64,000 nt of DNA. Source: Tipula vernalis (Eukaryota > Arthropoda > Insecta > Diptera > Tipulidae). A program made the position numbers and the translations under genes. Under the pieces are notes generated by a model that saw only the letters and a program-made list of their open reading frames with translations, ran no database searches and was not told where the DNA came from. Shown here one piece after another: positions 37,752 to 50,869 of the stretch (its first letter is position 1; each line of letters opens with the position of its first letter). Location of the stretch: contig OY282558.1 in assembly GCA_958295665.1 (NCBI GenBank), positions 351,955,034 through 352,019,033 on the forward strand. The letters run 5' to 3'.

Positions 37752-38060
37752 ATAATGGTATTATGATACTGGCTTAAAAAAAGTGCAATAAAAGTAAATA
37801 GTGGGTGACTAGGACAGAAATAGTGAGGTAGAAAGAGACAACATTGTTTTATTTACAAACGACAAATAATATTATTGAATGCAAATTAGACACTTTTCAA
37901 ATTGAATTGTTGATATGTTAACAAAAAATATACAACAAGCACTGAATTATACTGCGCCATGATTCTTTTTTGCTAGAATATGTATATCATAACCGCTGTT
38001 AAAGTGAGCTACTGATTTTTGCTTTATATTGGTTTATACTGCCCCTATATTGTGTATATG
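37752..38060 (-). mobile_element. Dispersed TIR element, copy B (partial)
   Basis: Reverse-complement match to 11985-12292: AATGGTATTATGATAC at the left corresponds to the right terminus of copy A, and TAACCGCTGTTAAAGTGA near 37991 corresponds to TCACTTTAACAGCGGTTA. The other terminus is not recognisable. Confidence 0.65.
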
Positions 38061-38149
38061 TTACGGCTAATGTACAAAATAAGAAAATCTTCAATTTACC
38101 TCAAAAAGTGGTTGGTAAACGTGCGTATAAATTGAACAAAATACTAATA

Positions 38150-38560
38150 TTTCGTACATTTTCCGGTGAATGTGCACGTTTCATGGATCATTTCAGGTTT
38201 CATTTCCACCTTAATTGGCCATATTCCAGTACTTTGCCCAAAAAGTATTTTAAACTCCCATTTGCATCGCCCATGTCAAATTTCACAATAATCGGTCAAG
38301 AAACAGCGAAGTACTATCACACTTGGCCATATTCCAGAACTTTTTCAAAAAATCATTTTAGAATCCTACATATATCCATCGCCCATATCAAATTTTATCT
38401 TAATCGGTTAACGGGCAGCGAGGTTCCATCATAATTGGCCACATTCCAGAACTTTACCCAAAAACCGTTTTAGAATCCCATCTCCAACGCCCATGTCAAA
38501 TTTCATCATAATCGGTGAAGAAATAGCGAAGTTCCGACTTAATTCTTTCTTAATTACAGA
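38150..38560 (+). repeat. ~110-bp tandem repeats, same family as 2.4-3.4 kb
   Basis: Anchors AATCGGT near 38290, 38402 and 38510 (spacing 112 and 108 bp), each followed by GAAGTNCNATC and TTGGCCATATTCCAGAAC(TTT). The word TTTTAGAATCCCAT links it to the array at 3040-3400. Confidence 0.75.
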
Positions 38561-39039
38561 AAGTACACTAGCATAACTAATCTACATTAAATAATTTATC
38601 CACATTTACTGACGTTAACTAGCAAATGTCTACATTATCCAAATTTAGTAGGTAAATGTAGGTTGAACTCACATTATCCAAAGTGACAGGCGAATATGCA
38701 TATTTGCCGACGAATGTACACATTCGCCGCCATATGGATACTAGCCCTAACATAGGTATACGCTCATTCGTTCAATAATTTTCTATACTTATCAAACGTA
38801 GTACAAAAAAACCAGTGTTATACATACCATTAACGAGCTAACAAGCGTATCATATTTGTAACAAAACGTGCACAACAATATTGCAGTGGATAAAATAGAC
38901 ACGATATAATCAGTGGCGACTTAAGGAAAATCCAGGCCCTTGGCAAGCTTTCGTTTAAAAAATCTTGAAATACTTTCCAAAATAAACAATTTTCAGACCG
39001 AATAGTCTCTGTACTAGAGTGGGAGTCAAAATATTTTTG
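38561..39039. other. Unassigned spacer
   Basis: A few imperfect repeats of ACATTATCCAAA and GCGAATGTACA-type words near 38620-38740. No coding feature. Confidence 0.35.
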
Positions 39040-40330
39040 TGTTTTAAATGACCAAAAATTTGAATGGCTGATTTGTGGGTTTGCAAGTTACCAAAAATTT
39101 AACTGCGAACAACACTATCGCAGAAAACATAGCAAAGACACATACTGAGAAGAAAACTACGTACAACCAAATGAGAACAAATTTTGCATCAACATCAACA
39201 CCATCATCTATCGAAATAGACATTCGGAAAATCTCTTTAAAAGCATCATAAGTCGTTTTGTATAATATTGCCAAATCAAAAAAACCATTAATTGAAGGCG
39301 AATTCCTTAAAAAAAATTTGAAGATGTTTTAAAATGTTTTGGCCCTGCTCGCGAAAAAAGTTTTAAATGTGTAGGTCGCTTGAATTTATCTCACAGTACG
39401 GTAGGTAGAAGAATTACTGATTTAAGTTTAAATGAGCAATTGATGAGTCCACAGATGTATCTAACAGAAGCCAATTGCTAATTTTTGTGCGGATTATTAC
39501 CGAAAAGCTTACTACTTACGAAGAACTGCTGAGTTGCGTAAAATTGCAAAGTACCACCAAACCAAGTACCACCACACAGATATATTAATGCAGTACCAAG
39601 TACCACTATATAGATATACTCGTATTAATGCAGTCGAATTCAAAATTTTGTAATTTTGAAAAGTTATCTGGAGTATGTCCCGATACCTGCCATGATGGGG
39701 AAAATTAACGGACTCAAAGGAATATTGAAGAAGAAGAATATTAATGTACCTTTCTATCACAGTGCCATACACCAAAAAGCTCTATGTGCAGTAGAATTTA
39801 ATATTAACGGAAGCAGCTTACGAAGATGTGACTCTATTTACGCAAGTTCGTTGGATCTACAGAGAAAACTGCTTAAATCGAATTTTTAAATTGAGAAAGG
39901 ATATTTTGAAATTTATAGAAACGCGAATAAATGATAGCGACAACACAAAATTATTAATTAGTTTAGAATCTATAACATCGTTAACATTTATGAATAATTT
40001 GCTAACACATTTGAACAAGTTAACTTTAAACCTTCAAGTACAAATTTCTCGATTTTTGAAACTCTAGGAAACATTGATGGTTTTAAACTAAAACTTAAAA
40101 TTTTTAAAACTGACAACAAAATAATTTGGCTCATTTTAAATCTGGTTTTGCTGTATTAGAAGAATTTCCAAATTCTGACTTTTCAATTTTTGTTCCAGAA
40201 TTAGAAATTCTCATTAACCAATTCAATGAAAGATTTCAAGAATTTGAAGATTTATATTTTGCGATTTACAAACCGATGTTACTTTAAGAAATTCAAAAGA
40301 AACCGGAATTGAATTTTGAAAGCTCGTTAG
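39040..40330 (+). pseudogene. Decayed hAT transposase, ZBED5/GTF2IRD2-like
   Basis: Around 39268-39300 the frame reads NIAKSKKPLIEGEFLKK, the start of the catalytic region in this hAT group. Then comes VGRLNLSHSTVGRRITDLSL, and after a frameshift DESTDVSNRSQLLIFVRIIT with the first catalytic aspartate context. Near 39690 PAMMGKINGLKGILKKKN is the second aspartate region (its D-G is disturbed), followed by HSAIHQKALC. From about 39828, in the next frame, comes FTQVRWIYRENCLNRIFKLR. The C-terminal dimerisation part (to about 40330) is visible only as broken frames. About 100 bp of unrelated TACCAAGTACCACTA repeats interrupt it near 39550-39640. Confidence 0.75.
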
Positions 40331-40839
40331 CCCATCAAAGTTTCCAAATTTCTTTGATGCAGTTATAAAATCGTATTCTTCATTTTCAAGTACTTAACAA
40401 CGCGAAAATACATTTATATGTTAAAATGCAATGATAAAAATCAACACTGAAACCATTTATGTGACGATCAACTTGACAGCTTATTGAGGCTTTCTACTAT
40501 TGCTATTTCAATAGATTTTGATCATTTGGCTCGTTGTGCTCGTTCATTGTGCTAACAAAATAAATTTACTCGTAATATTAACAAGAATTTTTGAATTCGG
40601 ACATAAAATTAATTGGCCAGCACAAAAAATATCAATCACTATTTCCAAGCATTCACCAAAGTTGTGGAAACACAAAGAAAATGAAAAAACCGCACTTCGC
40701 TTGTTGCAAATAAGTAGTAGTAATCGCTTTGCATCAGTATGAATATCCGCCATGTTTTTTGGGCATCACTGCTCTGGACGAACCATAACATTAACTGCAC
40801 ATTTTACAAAGATTTTCCCATGAATTCCTTTTTAAAAAT
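40331..40839. other. Unassigned DNA right of the hAT remnant
   Basis: May include the eroded C-terminus of the hAT transposase (74-codon frame at 40518-40742), but no motif is clear. Confidence 0.3.
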
Positions 40840-41225
40840 TTGATTGAATCTCCTTTTCAAAAAGAATTTCAGTCAAAAAGTTTTGTTTTGACTGCGTTTT
40901 CGGTTTTTAGATTGAACTATCTTCAGAAAAGGCATTTGAGACAGACTTGACTTTGAAACTCATTTTTTTTTTTTTTTTTTTTGACTGAACCGATTATGAC
41001 TGGGGCCCGAAGCCAACGTACAGGCCTACGAAGGTATTTCAGTCAGAAAAACCAAGCAACCAAAAGGTATTCCACACGAAAGGTATTTCAGTCAAATTAT
41101 TTTCTGATTGAAACACCCTTTATTGGACTGAAATTCCTTTTTAAACGAAGTTTTAGTCATAATATTTGAACGGGAAATTTTATGACTAAAACTTCTTATG
41201 TTTTTGGACTAAAATTTTTTCACGG
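40840..41225. repeat. Cluster of TTTCAGTCA-type repeats and a hairpin
   Basis: GGTATTTCAGTCA and TTTTAGTCAT/ATGACTAAAA words recur in both orientations. GAAGTTTTAGTCAT at 41147 is exactly inverted at 41182-41195. It looks like a decayed hairpin element. Confidence 0.5.
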
Positions 41226-41530
41226 TACTCCCGGAGAACAATTTTACCTGGAACTCGTTTTTAGTTGTTTAAGTGATGTGTGTGTATATTTCAGTCACAA
41301 ATCCAAAAAGAAGTTCTCTCAAAATTTACAGCCTTACCAGATTGGATCGGTCAATCTTTGGATTAAACATACAGTCTGAAAAGTATCGTCATATTATAAC
41401 TCGAAGACTTGCGGTAAAGTAATTGTGAGAATCATACGGCAATAACGTATTTATATGTAGTGGTAATACAAATTATACTCATGAATGTGGATAAAGAAAT
41501 CAATAACCTAAAGGATTATAATGCAATTCA
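41226..41530. other. Unassigned spacer
   Basis: No motif or repeat recognised. Confidence 0.3.
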
Positions 41531-42110
41531 GTGACGAATTTTGTTCAATAAAGAAACAAAACAAGATTTTCCTCGTATGTCTTTAGTATGCACTTGATGT
41601 AAAAATTATCAAATGGTCGGTCCCTGGGGTCGGCCATATAAATAACAAGCAATATTTTGATCAAATGTTATACGATTTTCCGCCGACGAAATTTGTTCAA
41701 TAAACATCAAAAGTCCCTAGGTCAAATGCTTTTCCTCGAATGTCTTTTGTATGAAATTGTCGTTTTACATCAAGTGCATACTACGGATATTCGTGAAAAA
41801 ATCATTTGACTTTGGGACTTTTGATTTTTGTTGAACAAATTTCGTCGGCGAAGAATCATACAACTTTTGTGCAAGTATTGCTTGTTATTTTTATGACCGA
41901 TGCCAGGGACCAACCATTTGATATTTTGTACATTAAGTACTTCGGGCATTCAGCATTTGATGCAAATATTGCTTATTATTTATATGACCGACTCCAGGGA
42001 CCGCCCATTTGATAGTTTTTACATCAGGTGCATACTTTGGACATTCGAGAAAAATCATTTGACTTTGGGACTTTTGATTTTTGTTGAATTAATTTGGTCA
42101 CTTCCATCGT
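41531..42110. repeat. Palindromic cluster of ~150-bp units
   Basis: The unit marked by GACGAAATTTGTTCAATAAA occurs forward at about 41533 and 41685 and reversed (TTGAACAAATTTCGTC) at about 41831 and 42084. The symmetry centre is near 41760. Each unit also carries a CAAATGGTCGGTCCCTGG-type block and an AACAAGCAATATT block. No coding sequence was found in it. It resembles a small foldback element. Confidence 0.75.
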
Positions 42111-42189
42111 TTTTTCGAAAATACAAAAGTCGCCCAAATGTATACTATGTAGTTTACTAACATTATTTCAAGTTTTGTTATTTGCTAAG

Positions 42190-42820
42190 AAGTTCACTTT
42201 GGTTCAAAATATAATTTTTGAAATTTTACGAAACTATACTATTCACATATCGCAAATTTACGACTTTACAACGGATAATGGTCGTAAAATGGTAAAGGTA
42301 TCACAACTTATGGAATGTGGTTGCTAAAACAACTTCAGAATGGCAATAACACGCAAGCAAATAGCGATGATGATGACAAGATGATGACGGTGACGAAAAT
42401 CGTGAAGGTTTCAAACCATATGATAAAACAGAGGAAGAATATCTCTAATGTTTCTGAGAAAATATTTCCTATTTTGATTGAACCTACATAAAAACCATGG
42501 ATTGAGAAAGCGCTTTGCACTGTTTTTGCTGAGAAAATCAACCGTCTTGGTTTTAATTAAAACCCAAAAATTAAAAAAACCTATTCGGAACTCGTTGGAA
42601 CTCAAGTTATGTATATAACACAAATGATCGAAATACGTTCGTTTTGTGATTAGATGGCTTCAATAATTCCAGAAATTTATGGTAATGAGTGAAGGAAAAT
42701 GGAGGAATTTTGCAGAGTGCTGATAGTCCTCTTCGACACCACAACTGCATTTCTAAAACAGCAATTGCTGCTGAGTTAAGCGTTTACGATATGGTGTAAG
42801 TGTTAACTACAGAAAATAGT
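42190..42820 (+). pseudogene. Decayed hAT transposase, second lineage
   Basis: At about 42245-42310 the frame reads IYDFTTDNGRKMVKVSQLM, the T-D-N-G/A catalytic motif region of BED-type hAT transposases. Near 42625-42790 broken frames give IEIRSFCD, MASIIPEIYGNE, MEEFCRVLIVLFDTTTAFLK and QQLLLS. These match the helical segment between the catalytic domain and the C-terminal dimerisation domain. Stops and frameshifts are present, and the C-terminus is absent. It ends where a different TIR element starts (42829), which suggests interruption by that element. Confidence 0.6.
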
Positions 42821-42828
42821 CGTTAGAC

Positions 42829-43939
42829 GTCTTCCATCGTAAATAACGCTTAAGTGTTTTAAACGAAAATTACAGTTAATATGGGTTTTATTCAAATAAA
42901 ACGCCCAAAGCGCTTTATTCGGAATTAATTTTGCAACTTATATAACTTTCACATTTTATGATTTAATTTTTTGGGTTATATCAGAGCCTTTTAGAGAATA
43001 AAGCCAAAATCAGTATGACGCATTTTTTAGAAGCTTTTTTAGTGTTATAATTTTTCACAGATTTCCATAGGAATCCATAGTAAAAATGGTGTTATTAAAT
43101 ATTATAAAATGTTTATATAAAAGCTTTCTACATACCTTTAACAACAATATATTGTACAATATATACTGGTATTTAATAAATATTAATTGCAGAAATATTA
43201 AAATTAAATTATTTCTAAAATATATTTTTCGAACTTTCATTTTGAAAAATACATCAAAGTTGGCTCTGACGAATTAAAATAATACTTGTTAAATTTATCT
43301 TTAGTTTTACTAGTGTACGTCAGATGTCTAAGATGTTTACAGAAAAATACGAAAAAAAATTTATTTAGTGACAAAATTATCACACGTTCTTAACATTTTG
43401 TGACTTTGTTTTGCTTTTCCTACAATTTTTGAACTTGAAGTTTCCCCAGGTGGTAATTTTAGGTAAGATTTTACCAAAATTTAATGGTCATCACTGCCAT
43501 CTATGTAATGTATATTGACTTAATGACCAAACGAATTGTAGTAAGCTTTTATCTCAATTTAACCAGAATGCTGTTGTTAAGATTTTTTATTATATTTTGG
43601 TTTAAATAAATCAATTATTACAAGAAAATGAATACGATTTACTTAAACCACATTCATATATGCTGAAATTCATGAAAGTATTTCAGAAATCAAAATTAAG
43701 AATTTGTAATGTTTTCATTTAAAAATTCGTATTTGGAAAAAGGTGATTTCCGATATGTTTTGAGTGTTTCTAATACCGTTATATAAGCTTCGTTTTTTAG
43801 ACTATAGCTTTGTATAATCAAAATTGCTCTGGTTATATACGAAGGGGCGAAGTAATCGAAATATTTGAAAATTTTTGGAAATTTGCTAATCTTTGAGACT
43901 CTGGAATAAAACGCCTAGGCGTTATATACGGAGTAAGAC
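42829..43939. mobile_element. Non-autonomous element with palindromic terminal motif, copy II
   Basis: The left end reads GTCTTCCATCGTAAATAACG, then a second palindromic module AATAAAACGCCCAAAGCGCT (42896-42915). The right end (43906-43939) is AATAAAACGCCTAGGCGTTA, then TATACGGAGTAAGAC, the inverted form. The same modules bound 26518-29123. The ~1.1-kb interior contains TAGTGACAAAATTATCACA-like sequence reminiscent of copy I, but no transposase. Confidence 0.5.
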
Positions 43940-46900
43940 TTATCAAATCTGGAGAATACGGATGGCGGAACTATTATGGGCCATAATTGCTTGCAATTTG
44001 AATTACTTTTGTATATCAAGAAAATATCAAATTATGGGTGAACTAGGCTAAATTTGTATACATACAACGTACGACGTCTTACAGACGACATGAAAATTGA
44101 TTCTACCTTTAAAAGCCATTTGCGAAATACGGTTATCTTTAGTGAACCTGAACTATAAGGTCGAACAAAGCCACTTGGGATTTAATGTCGTTTTCATTTT
44201 AATTCATAATGAAAATGTACCGACATATTTTGTGTTCTAGAAAAAGAAACTTTTGCTTGCCTCGTACTCTCGTAATGAAAAATATGGCCGTAATATTCTA
44301 GAAGTTAAAAAATGCAAATAGTTCGGTTTTGAGATTGCGAGAGCTTTCAAGAATTATGTGAACTAATTTACGAATATAGCCGTAAATTAGATTTTACACT
44401 ATTGTTTTACCGCGCATTGATATAATATCGTCAGCAATATTTTTACTGGCTGCAATAACGACTGTAATATCTGCAAAATTGTTGATATTTTGAAACTAGG
44501 TTGCTTATTCGTGAAATAAAATAAGCCAAATTATACCAATAATCACGTCTTAATAGTAATTTAGGTGCCACAAAGTTGCTATTGGGGAGTAAAACTATAA
44601 TCTAAATCAACGAACGTTCTAATAATTTGAGAATTCAAAATATATTGATGGCAAACCTTACAAAGGACTGGGTTTAACTGGCTGCAATAACAAGGATATT
44701 TTGAATACAACGGGAGGAAGTGGTTTCAAACTGGTCATCATTTTACTCCATTTTGCAAATAATGGTGGAGTGTTCTAACTCGCTACAAAATGACAAGATT
44801 GGAAAAGTGCGACACTATTGATCAAATATTTTGACATTCATAATTCCCATCAGGTCTTTTCAGCCATAGAATTTTTTTAAATTTTCCCGAACTGATGAAA
44901 GTTTGGTTTTGAACAAAATTAAGAAAAAACTTTCGTTAAATAGTTGACACTAGTACCCATGGATATTTCAATAATTTATATAATATTTTGAAAATGTATT
45001 TTTAGTTTTGAAAAATAGAAAATGCAGATATTTCAAGTCAAAAAATTGTCTATGTTTGAATATTTTGTTCAACCAGTTTAATGTGGACTGCTTATTTGAA
45101 TATTACAATTCATCATTTGTAGACTTTGCAATACTGCGGTTCAAAGGGTTTGCCTGAAGGCTTGTTAAAATTTTAAGATTGCAAAACTGCTCTCTCAACT
45201 TTTCAAATATTACATAAAGCTTTGTCATAAAATAAAGAATCAGATATAACATCAGATTTTTGAAAATTCTGGTCTTACACCTTAAACCTTTTACTTAATT
45301 TAAACCGACTCTATTGTCGGACTTGGAGGTGGAAATGGAGCTATCGTTAAAATCAAAGTTTCAATCATAAGAAGGTGTGTTTTCTACAATAAAAAAAACT
45401 TGCGGTTATTGGTGAAATTGACAAGGAAACCTTTATTAAGTCCACAAAATCTGTTTACTTAATCGCAATAAAATCTATTATTATACATTTTATTGACTTT
45501 TACATAATGCTCCAGCATTCACACGAAAATTGGCTCTAAATATAAATTGTGTTAGTTATTCAATAAATTATAAATTTTGAACAAAACTAGCTACAGCTAC
45601 ATATAACTGTAAAAGCTTCGAGAATAAATTGTACAATTTCAATATAATACAATCTAAATCCAATGTATCCCATTTAAAAAAAAAAAAAAAAAACAAAAAA
45701 ACTTTTAATAGTATTTTCAGTTATTTAAAGATAAAATAAAATATATATTTGTAACATATAAAATACAGAATACAATATTATTTTATAAAAAAGATAAATA
45801 GAAACATCAAATTTACTGCACACAATTGAAAGAAGAAATCTTCTAGATCTGTATAGAGAGAAAATAAAAAGGATAAAAAGGGATTTTCAACTATTACTGA
45901 ATAAACGCTAGTTTCGTTGGATGTCTATCCTGATTTTTTAATAAAATAACTAACAATTTATTTATTTATTTAAGTTTTTTTATTTGTATTTTTTTTTTAA
46001 ATAAGATATGTGTTGGATAAACATCGAACGACCGATCCTAATTTTTTTCGTTCCGTATTTTTTTTTTTTTTTTTTTTGTGCTATCTATATTTGGTTGGTA
46101 TTGTTTACTCATTCTCAAGTTAAGTAAACAAAATAGAGACCAGCATAAAACACGTATACATACACTACAAAATAATAAAGCTTTCATTTTATTTCCGTTT
46201 TCCGACTTAATTTTTATTTTTTTATGTTTGATAAATATATTTTCACTTGCTTTAATTTAGTTTTCTTTTCAGCTTTTTTTTTTTTTTTGTTGTGTGCACT
46301 GCTTAAACGAACGACGACAAAAAAAAATAAGTTCAAAAACTAACAATCTTTAGGATAGTTTGCTTTTGTTCTTATGAAAAAGAAAAAAAAAAAAATCGAC
46401 GTCTCTTGTGATGAATAATTGTCAAATAGCTTTTTACTGTATGTGTACACTTTAGCTTTTTAGTATGTTCTTTAAGTGGTTATTTTGCAAAAAATTAAAT
46501 GTAACAGTCGAGCGTAGAATAAAATAAAGTCATAAAAGGAATATTTTTTGTTGGTGCTTCTGTGCTGCTGCTACAGTAGTACTTTGGTTTGTTTACTCAA
46601 ACGGAAAAGTTGATTTCAATTTTAACAGCATAAAATTGAAAGATTTTTAAAAAACATTTTTCAAGTGAATATTACTATTTGATTGAATTTTAAGCGCCAT
46701 GTCGACAAAGTTTTCATTATTCTACAACTGTAGAGCCACTTGAATCAGAATGAATTTACCATTTCCTCTGTAGCGAATTGAACGATTTTTAACATCTAAA
46801 TTTGAAAGGTAATCTTTGGGGAACTCAAGACTTAATCTTTTTAAAGCTAGTGAATTATTATTAGTATGCTAAGGTAGTCATTCATAAGCGATTTCTTGAA

Positions 46901-47489
46901 TCTCTGTTCTGTACAATTTCGGAATTAAATGGTTGTAAGACACAGCAATTTTGTAAATTATGTTCATGGAATCAAAGTGTCTTGCTCAAATTTGACACAT
47001 TCATATTGAAATCATATCATAAAAACTTTACAAACAAAAATCTAGACAAATCTCAATAAAATAGTGATGTCATGTTTTGTTTCGCACGAAATTCGATGTA
47101 AATTTATGCATGGACTTCCAGCTAAAACAAAATAAATATTGCGACAAATCTAGTCTATATGGTGATAGTACGCCTAGTCGGGACAAGCTATCGAGTGTAT
47201 AATTTTTTTATATCATATATAGGATCTATCGTGCATCTATCGGGCGCGAATAGAAGAACGCACTATTTAGTTGGAAATATTGACATACGAGTAATTGCTA
47301 ATTATAGCATTAAATAACCGGTATCCAAGGCTTATCAGTACTGATTCCCTTACAAAAGATCAACAACAATAATTCTTTGGATTGTAGTTTTCTTTATATT
47401 GCTCAATCTGCTTAGACAAAAAAAAATTGTAAACAAATAAAATCGTTACTAAACTCTAATAAATTTTATTCTAATTCGAACAAATCTTC
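43940..47489. other. Anonymous DNA without recognised elements
   Basis: No coding motif or terminal repeat. Long A or T runs lie near 45680, 45990, 46060, 46275 and 46385. A small palindrome (TTTTCATTTTAATTCATAAT) sits near 44195. Confidence 0.4.
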
Positions 47490-47765
47490 AGCTTTGGATC
47501 CTGTGGTATATACGCAACGTGGTCGGGAGCGGATTAATGCCCAGGCAAATTAGACAAAAGATCAATTTTTTGATCCGTAAATCAACACTTCATTAAGTAT
47601 ACAATGTGTTTAGAACCATTATCCTGTTGGAAAAAAATGAAAACGGCATGCTTCCGAAGAAATAAAGCTCCATCACATTTTTCGTAATATTTTTGTGCAA
47701 ATGTTGGTTCATTCGATTTAAAATTTAAAATATTGGTCAGATGCCGCGCCAGAAAAATGCTCATA
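47490..47765 (-). pseudogene. Tc1-like transposase fragment
   Basis: On the minus strand LARHLTNILNFK leads to FIFFQQDNGSKH, the second catalytic aspartate block of Tc1-family transposases. Downstream after a stop come DQKIDLLSNLPGH and further decayed sequence where the third motif should be. Only the middle of the catalytic domain is present. It lies directly downstream of a Penelope-like remnant. Confidence 0.6.
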
Positions 47766-47879
47766 AAATCATGACGTTCTCACGTTGGTGAGTTCAAGTC
47801 ACATTTTTGACAATTTTGAATTTGTGGACGACAACAAGTGTGACAAATAAAACTTATTTTCGTACTCCTTAAACACTTG

Positions 47880-48960
47880 TTAAACAAAACTAATAAAATT
47901 ACAACGACCACCTCTGACCACTATTTTGAATTTTAATTTTGGCTCGTTACTTTCCACTAAATCAACCTTGAAATTTGTCCACTCTTTGGAATTATTCAGA
48001 TTGCATCTCGGAGGTTCGGACATGTGGGACGAAGTTGTTGTATCCATTAAAACCTTTTTGCTTAAACAGGACCGAGTTATTTGGCCCACTATTTCTGTTG
48101 TGTAGCTGTTTAATATCGCGATTTGTTTTATTTTTTTGAAGTTCAGCCTCGTAATCGTCCAGATTTTGTGGAATATGGACAAGTCGGTGCATCATGACGT
48201 TGAAAGCTGCTCGCTTATGTTGAACCGGATGATATACGACTCGTAGGTAATATATCTGGCCGATGCTGTTATTTTGCAATATATACTGAAGCGGAATTTA
48301 TTTTCTTCTTTTTGACCATAATCATCTTGTCTGTCAGCTCATAGACATACGTATGTTGTTTGGAAAACTGCTTAACTAGCAATTTTGAAATCTTTTTCCA
48401 CGGCGCATTTTATTCAATTCGATAGGCCTCATTTGGTTACCGGGCTTGTGTATCGTTGGTAGTGCATATAACTTGGGAATGAACTGATAGCCGAATTTTT
48501 TCCCGATACGAGATCTGGCCTCCCATGCTTTCTTGACCAGTTGTTTTATGGGGTTTAAATTTACTATTTCATATGGACCTTGGTCAATCATCAATTTGTA
48601 CTATATCGTCATATTCAGCTTTGTTTAAAATTACTACAGCATTTCCACTTATCAGCTTTCATTGAATGATAGACTCGACTTTGTGACATCTCTCCCATGA
48701 TGTTTGAAATTTTAATGATTTCTTTGGAAACTGATCTAGCTACGTACTTTTTCTCTCTGCTTACTTTTTCCACTGCTACTTCTAAATTTGCTACTATGTC
48801 CTCCATCGGCGTAACCTTGAGTTGTACACAAAAATTCAAACCTTGAATTCCAACACAACGTGAATTGCATTGAGGATACATTTTTCACGTACTCTGGAAC
48901 ATTCGTTGAGATTTTTTGTATTGGTTTTCTAGAGGATTGATTTTTGTTCCTCAACCACTC
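47880..48960 (-). pseudogene. Decayed Penelope-like element reverse transcriptase
   Basis: Reading on the minus strand, 48615-48954 gives an N-terminal part (TPMEDIVANLEVAVEKVSRE), then SMKADKW, after which a frameshift breaks the D-K-G-N motif. Next, 48376-48594 reads IPKLYALPTIHKPGNQMRPI, the most characteristic RT motif of Penelope-like elements. A large deletion follows, removing the catalytic Y-x-D-D block. Finally 47992-48279 gives YHPVQHKRAAFNVMMHRLVH, the conserved linker/thumb end of this family. No GIY-YIG endonuclease was found. Sequence to about 49170 may be its 5' part. Confidence 0.7.
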
Positions 48961-50865
48961 TAATTTATTGACTTTTTAGTCAGTGTAGTTTAGCGTTTAA
49001 GAAGTGAACATTTACTCAGTATTTTTGTTTGTCTTAATGGCGCCATACACCATCTCCTTTGAGCATATCTAATGCATTGTTGCCTTATTTTGTTTCATTT
49101 GCAATATTGTCATTCACTAGTCTCACCTTCCTTATTTCTGATATACGGCTCTTATTTTTGTCCATTTTCCAACTAAATAGAATACCAGTTAAAAAAACTA
49201 AAAAAAATGCCTTACCGTTAAGTTTTATATAATCACTGGTAATCGATTAAGAAGAACTAAGAAAATAAAACTGAAAATGAAATACGGTAATTCTAAATGC
49301 TTTGTATGTCTAAATAATGTTGTTGAAAAATATTTAATATTCCAGTTTATCATTGTTCCTAATAGTGTGGCCAAAGCGTTCAAGAAAAGCAAACATTTAC
49401 AATGTTTTATGACATTTTTGTTTAAATTTTGTTTTTGTGTAAATATTGTAAATAGTTATTTATGTTTCAAGAACGTAAAATGGCACTTTATCAGCCAGAT
49501 TTCACGCTCTACAAGGTAGAAATAGAGTTCGATCGCAATAGCACGGTTTATATTTAGCTCTATTTACCAAAAATTTATTTAATAGTTAATAAGGCTTTGT
49601 TAATTGTGTTTTTGGGTGCGTGTGTGTTCTACATTTATTATAAAAGTGAACTGATAAAGAAATCATACTGGTGTGTACGTACCATGCCACATAAATCAAA
49701 TTTCAGAATTGGCAACATTTAAATTAATTTAAAAATTCTAAAAGTATAAACATAAAACTTAAAATATATATTATAATTTTATAATTTTGAAATTCGGATT
49801 TATATAAATTCCAATTTTGCAACATTTAATATCCAGATTTAAACTTTAAAAATCATCCGTTTCAAATTCGATTAAGCAATTCCTAAAAATTTGATTATCT
49901 CAATACATCTAAGTTTTTAAATTTTGTAACAAAATCCACCTTTTAAACTTATCAGAACTTCTAAGTTTCTAAAATATCTGTCCGATATATGATTCTCCAA
50001 TCCAATTATCAAATCTTTTATTCAAACATTATAGTAAATCAATATTTTAAAAATTTCAGAAGTTCAAATTAAAACTATAAATAAAATAAAACGTTCTAAA
50101 CAAAAGATTTTTAAAATTTGAGATCATATGTGTTATTCGAAATTCATGATAAATAGGAAAGTAAAACCGGTACAATCCAAAATATGAAATTTGCAAAATT
50201 TTTATTTAATAACCTTTAAGTCAAGTAATAAAAAATTATAAAATTCAAAAAAAATTCTTACAACTTAAATTTAATGATTAAAATTATAGCAACATTTTTC
50301 GGGATTAAAATTCAGATAGTTCTAAAAATTTCGGAAACCAAGATTTCAAATTCTATAAATTTAATTTTTTTTTTAAAGTGTTCTCAATTTTGTCCCCAAA
50401 TTCATTGCGATTTTTTTAACTATTTAATTTACTGCACAGTTAACTGCATATTTTTATTTTTTTTTTTACAAAAAGTTGTGGAAAATTTCATAAAAACAAA
50501 AAAAATTTCATATCTCTTAAACCTAACATAAACCAACTAAACCTATGAAATATACAAAGTAGGAATTAAAAAGAACATAATAAAAATTATTTACAAATTA
50601 ATTAAGCTAATCTACGTAATAGGGGACTTTCAGAAAATGCAGCCTTCCCTAGAAATCTTTAACAAATATCATTTATATAATCTTTAATTAACTTTATGTT
50701 ATCCAACTTGAGAAGATCCCGAGTTGAGTAATACAAATCTCGGTAAATCATATATACTCATAAGCTTAAGAACTTTATTTCGAGTTATTTGTGGAAATTT
50801 TATTTTTTCATGATAACTTTGATTTGCGGTTAATCAAAGGATACAGTATTTGCATAAGTTTGTTT
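48961..50865. other. A/T-rich DNA, partly Penelope 5' flank
   Basis: Up to about 49170 broken minus-strand frames may belong to the Penelope-like element. The rest is very A/T-rich without motif; a weak 80-codon frame (49277-49519) is Cys/Phe-rich and unsupported. Confidence 0.35.
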
Positions 50866-50869
50866 ACTT

